Source of the DNA: Cytophagaceae bacterium
Lineage (GTDB): Bacteria > Bacteroidota > Bacteroidia > Cytophagales > Spirosomataceae
Assembly: GCA_016722655.1 (NCBI GenBank)
Contig: JADKIR010000004.1
Location: 1,550,001-1,614,000 of the forward strand
Length of the DNA stretch: 64,000 nucleotides
Direction of reading: 5' to 3'
Shown: positions 15,222 to 24,987 of the stretch, piece after piece
Layout of the letters: the number at the start of each line of letters is the position of its first letter
How positions within the stretch are numbered: the first letter of the stretch is position 1
The notes under the pieces: model-generated
Told to the model about the DNA's origin: nothing
Database searches by the model: none
Seen by the model: only the letters and a program-made list of their open reading frames with translations
Position numbers and translations under genes: made by a program

Positions 15222-18200
15222 TCAGCGATTATTAGGGAAATCGGCTATGGCACCATTTTGTATATCCAAAACAAAACCAAATGGAAACGCATCAGTATCT
15301 ATAGAATTAGCTTTAATTTTATAACCCGTAGGTACTGTTAATTTAAGGTTGGAATTTAACATTAAAACCTTGTCACAATAGTCGGGTTGCCGCCCCGTAG
15401 ACCAGTTTTGGTGCTTGGTCCAGTTATTGTCACCCAAAAAATTGTTGAAAATAAATACTTTTGGTCTGCAAACCGGATTTTGGATGTGTGGCACTTCTAT
15501 CACTTTCGGGCAACCCGGGAAATTGGTAGTAAAATAAAAATTTGTGGCAGCATTTGCCAGGCTATTGGGTAAAAAATACCCGGTGCTATAAGTGCCAGCC
15601 AACTGAGTTAGTGCCGGATCGAGATACCAGTTTCCGGCTACTGAAGGTGCTGACGCTCCGGCTACTATATTGGCGGTTTCTTTGATTCCATTGCTTAAAG
15701 GACCCAAAAATGACTCCAGAAATATTCCGTTATTTGTAATATCTTTCACGGTCGCTCCCGGGCGAAAAATACCTTCATCTGCCAGACTATTGTAGCGATC
15801 AACCATTATTCCGTTATTGATAAATAATCCCGAATTAGCAATATTGCTTATTCCCGTAAATCTCAGATCTGCGTAACCCCGATTTCTAAAATCGCTCATG
15901 AAAAGCTTTCCGTTCAGAATCATTTTTCCGCAAACACTATTGGCAACAGAGTCTGGTGAATAACTGTAAATTGCCATGGAATCCACCCCACTGAAATCAA
16001 AAAGACCTGTATTGTAGAGGCTTCCGTTGAAAAATACGATTCCCAGCCGTACGTTTTCGGTGGTTATTTCACCATTATTCACAATTCCGAAATCAGACTC
16101 AATCGCATATTCAGTTTTTGAGCTTCCATTTTTGAAATGAAGTTTTCCGGTGGTGCTATTGGTAAAATTTGCCTGCATGTACATGGCTCTCTTTGTAAAA
16201 TCCTGCATCCGTATCCTGCCATTATTTGTAAATGTCTGATTGATATGAAATTGAGCCCCAACAGTGGAATTGTTACCATTCAGCTCAAGATAAGCATTAT
16301 TGTTATTTTGAAAATTGGCGTTTTGATTGCTGAAAACATAGCCATTCAGGCCATTGAACAGAATCGTACTGTCATTGTTGGTATAGGCGGCATTGTTAAA
16401 AAATTGAATCGGGCTGCTGAGGGTGGTTTTTATTTTCACCAGATTATTATTGATAAAAGAGGATGCCTGATCCAGATACAATCCTTCCCCTCTGAACACA
16501 CTCTGGGTAGCAGAACTGTCAATCCACACCAATCCAGTACTTTTATTATCAAAAAGACTTGCGTTTCCAGTATTAATCAGGCCCAACTGCACATGCCGGA
16601 AGACTCTGAGCTGGCCATAATTATCAAAGCCCTGCGTATTGTTGAGGTTTTGTAATCCGCTCTGAGTCAGATGTTTCAAAGTAACAATTCCCCTGTTTTC
16701 AAATTTTGTCGTTGTACTAATTGCTGCCAGATGCAATCCCGAATAATCCATACTATCAATTGTAATGATAGCATTGGGTTGATTGTTAAATCTTCCGGAA
16801 TTTTGAATACCATATCTTAAAGATTTCCTTAAATCAATACTACCCGAATTGCTCATATAATTGGTGTTCTGAATTCCATTGATATCACGGGCTTTGTAAA
16901 CTCTTATTTGTCCCAAATTTATAAGAGAGTCAAGATTTCTGATAGCAAATTGATTGGGAGCATCGGAGGGGAGGTCGGTGCCAATCTCAACGATTCCTTC
17001 ATTTTGCATAAAATCTTCATTCTTTATTATATCCCGGTTTATGTATAAATGGCGTGTAATTTTCAGATTAGCAGCGGGTTGAAGAAATATTTTGCCCGTT
17101 GCGTTGTGAATACTTTCCTGTAGAGAACTGTCAATTTGTACCAGTCCATTGAGCTTGATTGTGGCATTTTCATTTTTTATTGCTACGCCGGTCATTTTCC
17201 AGATATTCATACTTCCCTGACTTTCCAGCCAGCTACCGGTTTTATTTTGAAAGCCAAAGTTTTGGGTATTTGAAAGGTCAAAATTTCCGGTTCCGTAAAT
17301 ATTCAAAATCCCTGTATTTCCATTAAAAACTCTTGAATTCTCATTAATAAGGCCGTTTATGCCAAACCAATTGGCAGTGAGCGTCCCATAATTTATGATT
17401 GAGTCATTTGGAGCGTTATTTAAAATAGCCGTACCAAAAGTATAACCCACGGTAATATTTCCCAGGTTTCTGATTTTCTTTTTGTTAAAAATCCCAATGG
17501 GACTTACACTATCGTTAGGATGTAAAGAGTCGGTTTGAATCACACCTGAAGGGTTATTGAGCAAATATCCATAGTTTTTTATACCACTGGCCTTTCCGTG
17601 ATTAAGTAGAATTGTCCCTGAGTTTTCAAGAAAACCCTTGTTTGAAATAAAGGTTGAATCTAAAACTTCGTTCATGGTCAGGATTCCTAAATTTCTTAGG
17701 GTATCTGTATTGATAATTATTCCACTTTTAAGGTTTTTTATCTCATTTTGATTGAGAAAATAATTGTCATTTTGTAGAAAAATATAGCCAACACTGTCCA
17801 TCCTGATTTTGCCCTGATTTTCAAATCGGCCGGTATTCCAAATCCCTTTGGTACCTGCACCTGACCCCACACCAGATATAATATTACCAGCAGGATTATT
17901 GATAAAAAAACCCAGATTGCGAATATGGGTAAGGATACAGTGGTTAAACACCAGGGAGTCGGTATTGGAAAAGAAACCATTATTAATAAGGCAATCATTG
18001 GTATTGGTGGTTAGAAACCTGATTTTCCCTGTGTTTTGAAGGGTGTCGTTGTTCACAAATCCCCCCTTGGTGTTTTCAAACATCATACTCCCGTTATTAA
18101 TAATCCGGTTGTTATTTTCGACCAAAGAGCCATAATGATCTTTAATTTTTACGACTCCTGTTTTTAGATTGGTGAAAACACTCGTGGGATCCACCACTAT

Positions 18201-18698
18201 CGAACTTTGGTAGATTCCACTAATTTGGAAGTTTTCAATAACCAACGAATCTGCATCTCCGCTTGCTTTGCCATTAATCCAAAAACTATTTTTTAAATTT
18301 ATGTTTATAGGATCTTCTCCACCGATAATTTTCACTTTTCCGAAATTGTAGGCTAAAGAATTCTTTAGAGAAATAGTTGTATCAGGTGGGGTGGCTACTC
18401 CATATCCTAACTTCAACTCTCCCCCCTCTTTAATCCTGAGAAACACATAATAAAAGTTAATGCAATTGGCAACCGAAACCCCTGAAATATCGATGGTGTC
18501 GCCAGAGCAATTGACCCGCTGAGAGGGTTGAGGAAGGGTGTTTCCGTCCCAGTTGAGGGGGTTGTTCCAATCTTTATCTGCACCTCCGCCACCATCCCAG
18601 TAACGGTCAAACTGAGCAAATGTAGGTGAGATTAAATTGAAAAATATTAAAATAAAAAAAATCAGAAATTTTTCAGGATGGAAATATTTATGGGTCAT
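15222..18698 (-). CDS. Large secreted repeat protein, probable beta-helix
   Basis: The 1158-residue protein has a signal peptide (FFILIFFNLISPTFAQ) and then dozens of degenerate repeats of about 20-45 residues built on N-x-G, such as FENQGKIRMDSV, FLENSGTILLNHG and FNNQPNAIITIDS. Regular Asn/Gly turns separated by short hydrophobic strands suggest a right-handed beta-helix like surface adhesins. A W-x-NPLNWDG motif occurs near the N-terminus (about residues 44-52) and a related HQNWSTGRQP motif near residue 1105. No PNP-type T9SS sorting tail or autotransporter barrel is visible, so its secretion route is unclear. It is monocistronic and converges on the lipoprotein operon. Confidence 0.8.
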   Translation of the reverse strand: MTHKYFHPEKFLIFFILIFFNLISPTFAQFDRYWDGGGGADKDWNNPLNWDGNTLPQPSQRVNCSGDTIDISGVSVANCINFYYVFLRIKEGGELKLGYGVATPPDTTISLKNSLAYNFGKVKIIGGEDPININLKNSFWINGKASGDADSLVIENFQISGIYQSSIVVDPTSVFTNLKTGVVKIKDHYGSLVENNNRIINNGSMMFENTKGGFVNNDTLQNTGKIRFLTTNTNDCLINNGFFSNTDSLVFNHCILTHIRNLGFFINNPAGNIISGVGSGAGTKGIWNTGRFENQGKIRMDSVGYIFLQNDNYFLNQNEIKNLKSGIIINTDTLRNLGILTMNEVLDSTFISNKGFLENSGTILLNHGKASGIKNYGYLLNNPSGVIQTDSLHPNDSVSPIGIFNKKKIRNLGNITVGYTFGTAILNNAPNDSIINYGTLTANWFGINGLINENSRVFNGNTGILNIYGTGNFDLSNTQNFGFQNKTGSWLESQGSMNIWKMTGVAIKNENATIKLNGLVQIDSSLQESIHNATGKIFLQPAANLKITRHLYINRDIIKNEDFMQNEGIVEIGTDLPSDAPNQFAIRNLDSLINLGQIRVYKARDINGIQNTNYMSNSGSIDLRKSLRYGIQNSGRFNNQPNAIITIDSMDYSGLHLAAISTTTKFENRGIVTLKHLTQSGLQNLNNTQGFDNYGQLRVFRHVQLGLINTGNASLFDNKSTGLVWIDSSATQSVFRGEGLYLDQASSFINNNLVKIKTTLSSPIQFFNNAAYTNNDSTILFNGLNGYVFSNQNANFQNNNNAYLELNGNNSTVGAQFHINQTFTNNGRIRMQDFTKRAMYMQANFTNSTTGKLHFKNGSSKTEYAIESDFGIVNNGEITTENVRLGIVFFNGSLYNTGLFDFSGVDSMAIYSYSPDSVANSVCGKMILNGKLFMSDFRNRGYADLRFTGISNIANSGLFINNGIMVDRYNSLADEGIFRPGATVKDITNNGIFLESFLGPLSNGIKETANIVAGASAPSVAGNWYLDPALTQLAGTYSTGYFLPNSLANAATNFYFTTNFPGCPKVIEVPHIQNPVCRPKVFIFNNFLGDNNWTKHQNWSTGRQPDYCDKVLMLNSNLKLTVPTGYKIKANSIDTDAFPFGFVLDIQNGAIADFPNNR

Positions 18699-19159
18699 GG
18701 CTCAATAAATCATTTTCTTAAATATGATTAATTTTGAAATCCTGAGTTTACAGGCTGCAACAAATATCGATTAACATTTTTTGAAAAACCATAGGGGAAA
18801 TACGGATATTTACAAATTAACGTAATGTAAATGAAGACTTTGACAAAATTTTATTTTGCGGTAGAGTAGAAAATACTTCTTTTGATTTTTTGCGAAAAGA
18901 CTAATGAACTAAATTGAGAGAATTATATTCTTAGGAATGTTATATTCAAAAAGCTCAGAAGGACTTAGAAAGCTAGCACTAAATATTTAAAATGATGAAA
19001 AACTCGACCCTTCAAGTCAAATCCTTTAGAGAGTTTAGATTCTAATGGATAATTAATTATTCACTATTGTCAGCATTAATAGACAGCCTGATAAGTAATA
19101 CAATTTCGAAATCTTTCCGGTACTAATATTGGACGAAGTATATCCAAAATTAGTAAAAT
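18699..19159. other. Divergent intergenic region, 461 bp
   Basis: This gap separates the starts of the repeat protein (minus) and the lamin-tail protein (plus). It is very AT-rich. I see no ORF with a convincing start, no stable hairpin and no repeat. It must contain the two promoters, but no TAnnTTTG box stands out clearly. Confidence 0.5.
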
Positions 19160-20344
19160 ATGAAATTTTCTTTTAAATCCTTTCCAAATGGTTTTTTAAA
19201 GCCATTCAGGTTTAATTATCTAAAATCATTGATCGTTGTATTTTTTCTTCAATTTTTACACTACAACTCTTCAGGTTTGGTTTATATCTACGAAATTTAT
19301 GCTGGGAGCAGACAAACTGGTGCTATTTACAATGATGATTATATGGTCTTATATAACTCTGGTCCCGTAGCCCAGTCGCTCAGTGGATGGAGTGTTCAAT
19401 TTGCTACTAGTGGTTCTGATTCATGGGCTAAGTTTAATTTGCCAAATTATTCAATGCTCGCATCAACTTTTTATTTAATCAGGATACCAGTATTTGGCAC
19501 AAATCAACCCAACACTGCCCCCATTGCCAATCCAGACTTTAATGCACCTCTGTTCAGATTTAATGGCTTAGATAATAGTGGTAAATTGGTTTTAATGAGC
19601 ACAACCAATCTTATTCCTACAGGAGTATTTGACCCTAATGGCTTGGCTGACCTCATTGATTTTGTAGGGTTCGGTGGTGCCGATTTCTCTGAGGGAAATC
19701 TCGGTAATGCACCATCCCCAGCACCCAATGGTCCGATTTGGAGACCGAATAATACTGATACCAACAACAATTTCAATGATTTTCAATTTGAGCCCGAGCC
19801 ATTAAACGGGGCATTCCCTGTCAAATTGGTACGATTTGAAGCGAAACAAACCATTGGCAAAATCACTCTGGAATGGGAGACTTCAAAAGAAATCAATAAC
19901 ATGGGTTTTGAAATTGAAAGAAGTTCTGATGCAGTGAACTTTGAATCGTTGGGATTTTTACCCTCAGCACACCCATCTTCGGAAAATATCCTTTATCAAT
20001 ATGAAGATGGGAGTCCGCTCCTGGGACTAAATTACTATAGACTTAAGCAAAAAGACTGGAGCGGGGATTTTACATTTTCCAAAATTATCGCTACGGATTT
20101 CATCAATAACCTGAAATTGAAAGTTTTTCCAAATCCAGCCTATGATCATTTGATATTAGAAGAAAGTTTCGCGAAAAATATTTCAGACTTTGCAATTATA
20201 GACCTTAAAGGAAATGAAATCTCAAAACCAGGGATAATTGAGAACCGAATTGATATTTCGGAGATAAAATCGGAAATCATTTTTCTAAGATTCCTTACAA
20301 AAACCGGAGTTGAGGTTACCACAAAAATAAAAAAAGCATTTTAA
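19160..20344 (+). CDS. Lamin-tail-domain protein with T9SS sorting tail
   Basis: The 394-residue secreted protein has an N-terminal membrane segment (about 20-42) and then a lamin-tail (LTD) domain at about 42-175: VYIYEIYAGSRQTGAIYNDD, then VLYNSGPVAQSLSGWSVQFA. A linker with the fold typical of T9SS cargo follows (FEAKQTIGKITLEWETSKE, FEIERSSD, YYRLKQKDWSGDFTFSKI). The C-terminus is a type A sorting domain starting KVFPNPAYDHLIL. It should be exported across the outer membrane by the type IX system and fixed to the surface or released. LTD domains are often linked to extracellular nucleases or adhesins; no catalytic domain is present here. Confidence 0.85.
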   Translation: MKFSFKSFPNGFLKPFRFNYLKSLIVVFFLQFLHYNSSGLVYIYEIYAGSRQTGAIYNDDYMVLYNSGPVAQSLSGWSVQFATSGSDSWAKFNLPNYSMLASTFYLIRIPVFGTNQPNTAPIANPDFNAPLFRFNGLDNSGKLVLMSTTNLIPTGVFDPNGLADLIDFVGFGGADFSEGNLGNAPSPAPNGPIWRPNNTDTNNNFNDFQFEPEPLNGAFPVKLVRFEAKQTIGKITLEWETSKEINNMGFEIERSSDAVNFESLGFLPSAHPSSENILYQYEDGSPLLGLNYYRLKQKDWSGDFTFSKIIATDFINNLKLKVFPNPAYDHLILEESFAKNISDFAIIDLKGNEISKPGIIENRIDISEIKSEIIFLRFLTKTGVEVTTKIKKAF

Positions 20345-20481
20345 GAATGAAGACCTTGACTTTTTTTTATAAAAAATATTCAAAACCCCAATTATTAAAA
20401 ATTGGAAAACTCAGTAAGCTCACAATAAAGACGGGTTCAATCAGTGATTTTGGATCTAATAAGTTTTCGGCTTGAAATTTT

Positions 20482-21225
20482 TCACAAAAACCTATCCATC
20501 AACTCGCCCTTTTTTTGTCGAGAGACTGGCAAAAGATCGCCGTTGTGCATTTTTACGGCTCCGCCCTCTGACCTTACAAAGGCCTTTAGATGACTCAGGT
20601 TTATTAAGTAAGAATGATGTATCCTAAAAAAACCCTGGTCGGTCAGCAGGTTTTCGTAAGTAATAAGCGGCTTGGAGGTGAGTACTTTTTGTCCTGAAAT
20701 CAGATGGAATTCCGAGTAATTTCGGACACTGTTGACATAAATTATTTCCTCAAGTTTCACCACCACAAAGCCATCGTTGTTGGGCAGGACTATTTTCCGG
20801 ATTTGGGTCTGCTCGTAGTTTTCCAGAAGAATCTTGAAAGGTGTTTGTTGGGCATTGGTTTCGGTTTTTGACTCCAGTATTCTGTCAATCGTCTTTCTCA
20901 AATCCGAAGACTTAAATGGCTTTACCAAATATCCCACCGCCGAAAACTCAAAAGCTTTGATGGCAAAATGATCAAATGCCGTCACAAAAACCACGGAAAA
21001 GTCTTTAGAATCCAATTTGCTGAGCAAATCAAATCCGGTTCCATCGGGCATTTTGATGTCGAGAAAAAGCAAATCAAATACGGTATTTTGTATCAAATCG
21101 AGGCCTTTTTTACAATTTTCTGCCTCACCCACCACCTTCGTAATTTCTCCGAAATGGTCTTCTATGGCTCGCTTCAAAAGAAACCGTGAATCCTCTTCGT
21201 CGTCAATAATAATGATTTTTAACAT
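20482..21225 (-). CDS. LytTR-family response regulator
   Basis: The 247-residue protein joins a receiver domain (residues 1-120; acidic IIDDEEDSR, phospho-acceptor Asp56 in LLFLDIKMPDGTGF, lysine in YLVKPF) to a LytTR DNA-binding domain (about 140-245; IYVNSVRNYSEFHL, RIHHSYLINLSHL). It would bind direct repeats upstream of target genes after phosphorylation. The kinase gene upstream ends three bases before its start, so the two are co-transcribed and form a two-component pair. LytTR systems in Bacteroidota often control envelope or surface functions. Confidence 0.93.
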   Translation of the reverse strand: MLKIIIIDDEEDSRFLLKRAIEDHFGEITKVVGEAENCKKGLDLIQNTVFDLLFLDIKMPDGTGFDLLSKLDSKDFSVVFVTAFDHFAIKAFEFSAVGYLVKPFKSSDLRKTIDRILESKTETNAQQTPFKILLENYEQTQIRKIVLPNNDGFVVVKLEEIIYVNSVRNYSEFHLISGQKVLTSKPLITYENLLTDQGFFRIHHSYLINLSHLKAFVRSEGGAVKMHNGDLLPVSRQKKGELMDRFL

Positions 21226-21228
21226 GGC

Positions 21229-23211
21229 CTAATATTCTAAAATTAGCTTTATTTCTGTACCATCAACTTGCCCATTTGTGTCCTTCAATTCTTTAATTTG
21301 AATAGCCCCACTTTTCCCTAAACGATTCTTAATCAATTCCATAGCTTTAGATTTGTGGTTTGGATTTTTCTTGCCTGAATAGTACCCGACTCCATTGTCT
21401 TTCACACTTATTTCAAGACTGGCGTTTGATAGTGTTTCAACTTTTACCTCTATTTTTCCTCTTTCATTTTTAGGTAAGATACCATGCAGAAGTGCATTTT
21501 CGACCAATGGCTGAACTATAAAAGATGGAATGTTATAATCACCGTTTCTGACCTCATCACTCAGCAATATTTCATAATCAAACTTATCGCCCAGCCGTCT
21601 TTTTTCAAGCGAAAGGTAGGCTTCAATGAAATCCATTTCTTCATAAACTGGAATCTGTGTCCTGCCCGTTTTTTCCAAAATATCCCGCATCAGTTGTGCA
21701 AAATCGGCAATGAAATCATTGGCAATGTGGGTTTTACCTTCTACATAAAGTCTTTGAATAGAATTTAAAGAATTAAACAAAAAATGCGGATTAAGCTGTG
21801 CCCTCAAAAGCCTCTGTTTCATTTCGGCTGCCTCTTTTACATTCTTCAGTTTTCGTTGTTTATTCCAAAAATAAAAACCTCCCAAAAGCGAAAAAATACC
21901 CAAAGCAGCAGCCAAAATAAGATAGTTTTTTTGTTTGAGTTGGGCTTCTTTGGTTTGATTTTGAAGGGTGAGTACTTCTATTTCTTTTTGTTTCTTTTCG
22001 GTTTCATATTTGGTTTGCAACTCTGTGATTTTGGCGGTAGTATTAGTGGTATAAAGACTGTCTTTAGCAGCCATTTGGGCTTTTTGGTATTTCAGGGCTT
22101 TTGAAAAATCCTTTTCTTTGGTATATGCTTCCTGTAAAATATTGTACAAATTGGGCAACTCTTTTTCGTTGCTTAGTTGCTTCGACATTTCAAGGGCAAT
22201 ATTGGCCAATTCAATAGCCTTTGGAGTGTCATTTAGTTCCAAATGATTTCTGGCGAGAGAAGTCGTAACCTGCATTTTCAAGAGTTTCGAATTGGAAAGC
22301 TCCGCATTTTTCAAAGCTTCCTGCAGGTAAGCATTTGCACCCTTGAAGTTTTTAACGGCATTTTCTACGTTGGCCAAATTAGAATACCTTGCCGTAATAG
22401 CCGTATAATCTTTCTGAGTTTTAGCCATATTAAGTGCTTCAAGGAAATACTTTTTTGAGGCTGAATAGGCCTTTTTATTTTGTGCAGAGTTCTCAACCCG
22501 CAACAGATTTATAATTCCCAAATTGGCTAAAGCCACCCCATGGCGATACTGATCATTGATTTTTGATGATAAATTTTTTGCCGAAAAAAAGCTCTTCTCA
22601 GCCTGATCCAATTGCTTAAAATGCATCTGAATGTTGCCCAAAATTATACTGGAGGCCAGCTCTATCTGAGGCAAATTGTACTGATTGGCCATTTTCAAGG
22701 CTTTTAGAGCATTTTGTGTAGACAGCTCATAATCAGACATTTCGAAGTTAACAATAGCTATACTGTTATACTGTGCGGCCACTATTTGGTTGAGTTTTTG
22801 TGGGTCTGAAGTACCAAAATGCTTTTCAGCAAAAGTTATGGCTTTTTGATAATTGGCAATGGCCTCTTTAAAGTTTCCGATTTTGCGGTAATATCCTCCA
22901 AATGAAGTATGAATAAATGATAGAAATTTGGTGTCGCTTCGTTTTTGGAAATCTTTGTAAACTGCACTTAAAACTTTAAAAGAACTATCCGGATAAGATC
23001 GCATGTTGGAATTTGCCAAATAATACTGGAAGCTACTATGGTTTTCACTATTTTTTTGAACGAAATCCAGAGCTACTTTGGCGTATTTTCTTACAGAATC
23101 TTGTTGCCCGGCTAAGTAATAATTCTCGCACTTGTACAACAACATGGTCTGGGTTTGACCTAAAGTCTCCCACGTTGTAAAGACAAAAACAAGGATTAAA
23201 AAACCTTTCAT
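21229..23211 (-). CDS. LytS-type sensor histidine kinase with TPR sensor
   Basis: The 660-residue protein has a signal peptide (MKGFLILVFVFTTWETLGQ), a long TPR array (about 25-400, for example YRKIGNFKEAIANYQKAI), a coiled coil, one transmembrane helix near 425-445 and a cytoplasmic His_kinase/HATPase module. The LytS signature AQLNPHFLFNSLNSIQ carries the phospho-accepting histidine; later boxes are QPLVENALLHGI and DNGVGYYSG. The array probably lies in the periplasm as a ligand-binding surface. It is in an operon with the LytTR regulator at 20482 (3-bp gap), its evident partner. Confidence 0.92.
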   Translation of the reverse strand: MKGFLILVFVFTTWETLGQTQTMLLYKCENYYLAGQQDSVRKYAKVALDFVQKNSENHSSFQYYLANSNMRSYPDSSFKVLSAVYKDFQKRSDTKFLSFIHTSFGGYYRKIGNFKEAIANYQKAITFAEKHFGTSDPQKLNQIVAAQYNSIAIVNFEMSDYELSTQNALKALKMANQYNLPQIELASSIILGNIQMHFKQLDQAEKSFFSAKNLSSKINDQYRHGVALANLGIINLLRVENSAQNKKAYSASKKYFLEALNMAKTQKDYTAITARYSNLANVENAVKNFKGANAYLQEALKNAELSNSKLLKMQVTTSLARNHLELNDTPKAIELANIALEMSKQLSNEKELPNLYNILQEAYTKEKDFSKALKYQKAQMAAKDSLYTTNTTAKITELQTKYETEKKQKEIEVLTLQNQTKEAQLKQKNYLILAAALGIFSLLGGFYFWNKQRKLKNVKEAAEMKQRLLRAQLNPHFLFNSLNSIQRLYVEGKTHIANDFIADFAQLMRDILEKTGRTQIPVYEEMDFIEAYLSLEKRRLGDKFDYEILLSDEVRNGDYNIPSFIVQPLVENALLHGILPKNERGKIEVKVETLSNASLEISVKDNGVGYYSGKKNPNHKSKAMELIKNRLGKSGAIQIKELKDTNGQVDGTEIKLILEY

Positions 23212-23425
23212 TTGAGTTCTCGGTAATAAAATTTACCCTAAAATAGCCCCCTTTTTTTTACAATTCCAAACTGGCAAATTTTGAAAAAATCGAGCTTTTA
23301 CCACTGGATAAGAAAATCTTACAATTGGTACAGCCAACAATGCTTCATGATAATTGAAGAATTATTAATTTTTTTTTCGAATCAATTTTGCTTCTGTTTA
23401 AAAGTAAAAATTTAACAAAAAATTT

Positions 23426-24592
23426 ATGAAAATAATAAGAATTGTAGGAGCAGTACTCATACTGGCAAACTTTGGTTCATTTGCACAGTCGGTCAGCATA
23501 AATCCCCAAAGTTTAGATTTACCCAAAGTCACAAACCTACCCGGATGTACTGCTGCCGATTATGGCAAAGTGGTATTTCTGACCTCTAACAACAAAGCAC
23601 ATGTTTGTAGTGGCAGTGGGTGGGTGGCTGTTGAAACTTCAACTGGAGGCGGTGGATCATTGACCTTACCTTATAGTGGAAGTGGGGCCTTCTCAGCGGC
23701 GGGGTTGTCAATCTTAAATACAGGAGGAGGCTTAAACTCTGCGGGTATTCAGGGTATGACCATGTCAGCCATAAATGGAGCAAACGGGGTTTTAGGGAAT
23801 GCATTTGAAACCGCTCCATCTGGAAATACTGCAGGTGTAGCCGGTATAAATAACTCATTGAATGCCAATGGTTATGGGGTTTATGGCAAGCACGACGGTG
23901 GCGGGGCAGGCGTCTATGGCACAACCAACATCGGCAAAGGAGTTTATGGCCACACAGCTACCAGCGGTGATGCTGTGTATGGTTTGGCAAATAATATAAA
24001 TGCCCGGGCGGGGGTATTCGAAAATACGGTAGCAGGCGGTATTGCATTGAGAACGGCAGGTTCGCTAAGGTTTGAAGGACAAAATGCCGCAGCAGGAAGG
24101 TTTTTAAGATCGGGGGACAATTTAGGAACGGCTTCCTGGTCAAATATTACCCGTACTGAAGTTATAAAAATCCCAGCTGCTGCATTTGTAGCTCATATAT
24201 CTACTAATTCAATAACCCATGATAACCAAGGAATTGTGTTCACTGGCTCCTCGGGAGCAGGCTCTGTACATGCACCCTTGACGCTCCCAAATGGTGCTAC
24301 TGTAACACAAATTTTGTTTTATTATATAGATGGAGATGCCACTTTAGGAATGACATCATGGGCTATTCAAAAATTTGACCATACTGTTGTTCCACAGGCA
24401 TATTCCAATATATTTTCAGGGACTATACCCAATGTAAATGACCCTTTCGGTATTCGAACTCAAGGTATAAATTCAAATATTGTGATTAACAACCAAATAA
24501 ATTTTTACAGACTGGTATTTGCTATGCCTTTTGATGCTGATTTGAAATTTTTAGGGGCAGAAGTAAGATACAATTACCAGGTAAACAATTGA
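23426..24592 (+). CDS. Secreted repeat protein with phage-tail-like glycine repeats
   Basis: The 388-residue protein has a signal peptide (ILANFGSFAQ) and a small N-terminal region with two cysteines (LPGCTAADYGKVVFL...HVCSGSGW), common in Bacteroidota tail-fibre-like proteins. Glycine-rich repeats follow (GVYGKHDGGGAGVYGTTN, GVYGHTATSGDAVYGLAN). The C-terminal 130 residues form a beta-rich domain without known motifs. A structural surface role is likely; no enzyme motif is present. It is followed after 5 bp by a stand-alone LytTR gene, so both are probably transcribed together. Confidence 0.75.
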   Translation: MKIIRIVGAVLILANFGSFAQSVSINPQSLDLPKVTNLPGCTAADYGKVVFLTSNNKAHVCSGSGWVAVETSTGGGGSLTLPYSGSGAFSAAGLSILNTGGGLNSAGIQGMTMSAINGANGVLGNAFETAPSGNTAGVAGINNSLNANGYGVYGKHDGGGAGVYGTTNIGKGVYGHTATSGDAVYGLANNINARAGVFENTVAGGIALRTAGSLRFEGQNAAAGRFLRSGDNLGTASWSNITRTEVIKIPAAAFVAHISTNSITHDNQGIVFTGSSGAGSVHAPLTLPNGATVTQILFYYIDGDATLGMTSWAIQKFDHTVVPQAYSNIFSGTIPNVNDPFGIRTQGINSNIVINNQINFYRLVFAMPFDADLKFLGAEVRYNYQVNN

Positions 24593-24597
24593 TAACC

Positions 24598-24915
24598 ATG
24601 AACATCCCCTTATTAAAAATAGACAGAAACCATAAAGTAAACTCAAGTGATATTATCTTTCTGAAAGCCAATATCAACTATACAGAAATTCATCTTCAAA
24701 ATGGTAAAAAATTTATATTGGCCAAAACATTAAAGAGATTTCAGGAAGACTATGAGCAATTTGGATTTGTTAGAATTAGCAGGTCAGTAATTGTAAATAT
24801 GGAGTTCGTAGCAAAAACCGGTAATCAATTTGAAAATTTAAAGCTTAAAAATAAAATTCAATTCAAAGTGTCAAGAAGGAGACGGGAGAATCTAAAAAGA
24901 ATAATTGTTCAGTAG
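24598..24915 (+). CDS. Stand-alone LytTR DNA-binding protein
   Basis: From the ATG at 24598 this 105-residue protein is just a LytTR domain (SSDIIFLKANINYTEIHLQ, FVRISRSVIVNMEFV) with no receiver and no membrane segment. A TTG at 24589 would add three residues and overlap the previous stop; the ATG is preferred. Such short LytTR proteins act as DNA-binding regulators without phosphorylation. It lies five bases after a secreted repeat protein gene and before a terminator, so it may regulate that gene or its own operon. Confidence 0.88.
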   Translation: MNIPLLKIDRNHKVNSSDIIFLKANINYTEIHLQNGKKFILAKTLKRFQEDYEQFGFVRISRSVIVNMEFVAKTGNQFENLKLKNKIQFKVSRRRRENLKRIIVQ

Positions 24916-24936
24916 CCCAAATATTTTATAATGATT

Positions 24937-24970
24937 AAACCTCACCATTTGAATTTGGTGAGGTTTTTTA
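24937..24970 (+). terminator. Intrinsic terminator
   Basis: CCTCACCA and TGGTGAGG pair as an 8-bp stem, extended by flanking A-T pairs, and are followed by seven Ts (24964-24970). It ends the LytTR gene and lies just before the 3' end of the convergent DUF1761 gene. Confidence 0.85.
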
Positions 24971-24987
24971 ATTTCGGATTTTAAATT

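Noticed and set aside
16137..16655. 172-codon plus-strand ORF inside the large repeat gene
   Set aside because: It is an antisense shadow of the repeats, with no signal or domain.
24589..24597. TTG start for the stand-alone LytTR gene
   Set aside because: It overlaps the previous stop codon and adds only three residues; the ATG at 24598 is better.
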